64,000 bases of DNA from Thioclava sp. ES.031 (GTDB lineage Bacteria > Pseudomonadota > Alphaproteobacteria > Rhodobacterales > Rhodobacteraceae): the NCBI RefSeq assembly GCF_002563775.1, contig NZ_PDJO01000001.1, positions 1 through 64,000 of the forward strand, in the 5' to 3' direction. Position 1 is the stretch's first letter, and every line of letters starts with the position of its first letter. Positions 63,369 through 64,000 of this stretch are shown here, in pieces. The position numbers and the translations under genes are program-made. The notes under the pieces were generated by a model. The model made no database searches. It was not told the DNA's origin and saw nothing but the letters and a program-made list of their open reading frames with translations.

Positions 63369-63970
63369 TGATGTATGACAACAGCCATACGCGACTGGTG
63401 AACTGGGCGAAGATCGTCCTGCCGCTGCTCGCGCTGGCGCTGTTGTCGACGATCTTTCTCGTCTCGCGCCGGATCGATCCGAGCGCCGCGATTCCCTATG
63501 CCAAGGTCGATGTCGAGAAGCTCGCGCGCGAAAATGCGGTCACCCGGCCCGAATATTCCGGCGTGACCGATACCGGTGCGACGCTGTCGGTGACCGCCGC
63601 GCAGGCCCGAACCCAGCCCCAGCAGGATCAGGGCGCGAGTGCCGATCAGGTCGCGGCGAAGCTGACCGCGCCCGATGGCCATGTCACCGATCTGAACGCG
63701 AATAAGGGTCTATTCCAGCCCAATTCGAACCGGATCGATCTGATTGGCAAGGTCGCGATGCAGACCTCCGACGGCTACCGGGTGAACTCCGACAAGGTCG
63801 AGTTGCAGACCGATAGCAGTATCCTGACCTCGCCCGGCCCGATCCATGGAACGTCCCCTTTCGGAACGCTCGATGCGGGCTATATGCAGATGGTCCCGAC
63901 GGCGGATGGCAGCAGTCACGATCTTGTTTTCAAACAGGGTGTGAAGCTGGTATATCAGCCGCAACAATGA
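63368..63970 (+). CDS. lptC: LPS export protein LptC
   Basis: Inner-membrane-anchored periplasmic protein that passes lipopolysaccharide from LptFGB to LptA. One N-terminal helix (VLPLLALALLSTIFLVSRRI) and the LptC/DUF1239 beta-jellyroll: YAKVDVEKLARENAVTRPEY, GRxDLIGKVAMQTSDGYRVN-like DRIDL region near residue 120, and GPIHGTSPFGTLDAGYMQMV. 200 residues. Two ATGs (63368, 63371). Position before lptA is typical. Confidence 0.92.
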   Translation: MMYDNSHTRLVNWAKIVLPLLALALLSTIFLVSRRIDPSAAIPYAKVDVEKLARENAVTRPEYSGVTDTGATLSVTAAQARTQPQQDQGASADQVAAKLTAPDGHVTDLNANKGLFQPNSNRIDLIGKVAMQTSDGYRVNSDKVELQTDSSILTSPGPIHGTSPFGTLDAGYMQMVPTADGSSHDLVFKQGVKLVYQPQQ

Positions 63971-63978
63971 GGGTGTGG

Positions 63979-64000
63979 ATGTTTCGAGCGCGTTTCTTCA
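63979..64000 (+). CDS. Probable start of lptA (partial)
   Basis: An ATG at 63979, eight bases after the lptC stop, opens MFRARFF and runs off the window. lptA is the normal next gene after lptC. Only seven codons are visible, and a GTG at 63973 is an alternative start. Identity is inferred from position. Confidence 0.4.

Noticed and set aside
1..64000. Insertion sequences, prophage, CRISPR or toxin-antitoxin systems
   Set aside because: No transposase, phage structural protein, direct-repeat array or toxin-like pair was recognised anywhere in the window.

Overview
The window looks like chromosomal DNA of a high-GC alphaproteobacterium of the Rhodobacteraceae (Rhodobacter/Paracoccus/Thioclava-like). 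The evidence is the gene order mnmE-rho-hemJ | maf-aroE-coaE-dnaQ, a sigmaE-ChrR pair, a TRAP transporter, LptC/KdsD, and the family-typical lineup rsfS-rlmH-gpmI-envC-ctpA-rppH. It is mostly a stable, conserved chromosome. I see no insertion sequence, prophage, CRISPR array or rRNA operon.

Layout. 1-3115: mnmE (cut by the window edge), rho and hemJ on the minus strand. 3116-3519: an AT-rich, gene-free stretch with a cluster of DnaA boxes, read here as the chromosomal origin (oriC); genes diverge from it on both sides. 3520-9776: maf-aroE-coaE-dnaQ and the NAD operon nadA-nadB-nadC. 9781-16118 (minus): rsfS, rlmH, a methyltransferase, gpmI, an EnvC-like protein, ctpA and rppH. 16251-25962: a MscS channel, leuC-leuD, membrane proteins, an exported EEP-family protein, an epimerase-like protein, leuB and an EamA transporter. 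26015-30420: tRNA-Pro, dTDP-rhamnose genes rfbC-rfbB-rfbD-rfbA and a glycosyltransferase. 30425-35628: chrR and rpoE, divergent from a four-gene lipid-modification operon (flavoprotein, DUF1365, cyclopropane-fatty-acid-synthase-like enzyme, DUF3833). 35629-38030: mtgA, a Hint-domain protein and a DUF1269 protein. 38107-44866: gltB and gltD with an exported protein gene inserted between them. 45085-47208: uppP, an NDUFA9-like protein, tRNA-Leu and a strong terminator. 47255-60140: an RpiR regulator divergent from an approximately 12-kb catabolic/uptake block. 60251-64000: a membrane-anchored unknown, DedA, ribonuclease D, kdsD, lptC and the probable first codons of lptA.

The most interesting accessory locus is 47255-60140. 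It combines an N-formylglutamate-amidohydrolase-like enzyme, a TRAP transporter, a glutamine-synthetase-like ligase, an aldehyde dehydrogenase, an iron-type alcohol dehydrogenase and an ABC importer. This suggests, by inference, a gamma-glutamylation route for an imported amino alcohol. A near-identical 15-bp element in the rpiR/hydrolase promoter gap and in front of the ABC operon suggests shared control. The second notable locus is the sigmaE-ChrR region, which in relatives answers singlet oxygen. Here divergent look-alike promoters face rpoE and the lipid-modification operon.

All start sites, promoters and operators are read by eye. No alignment, skew plot or database search was run.
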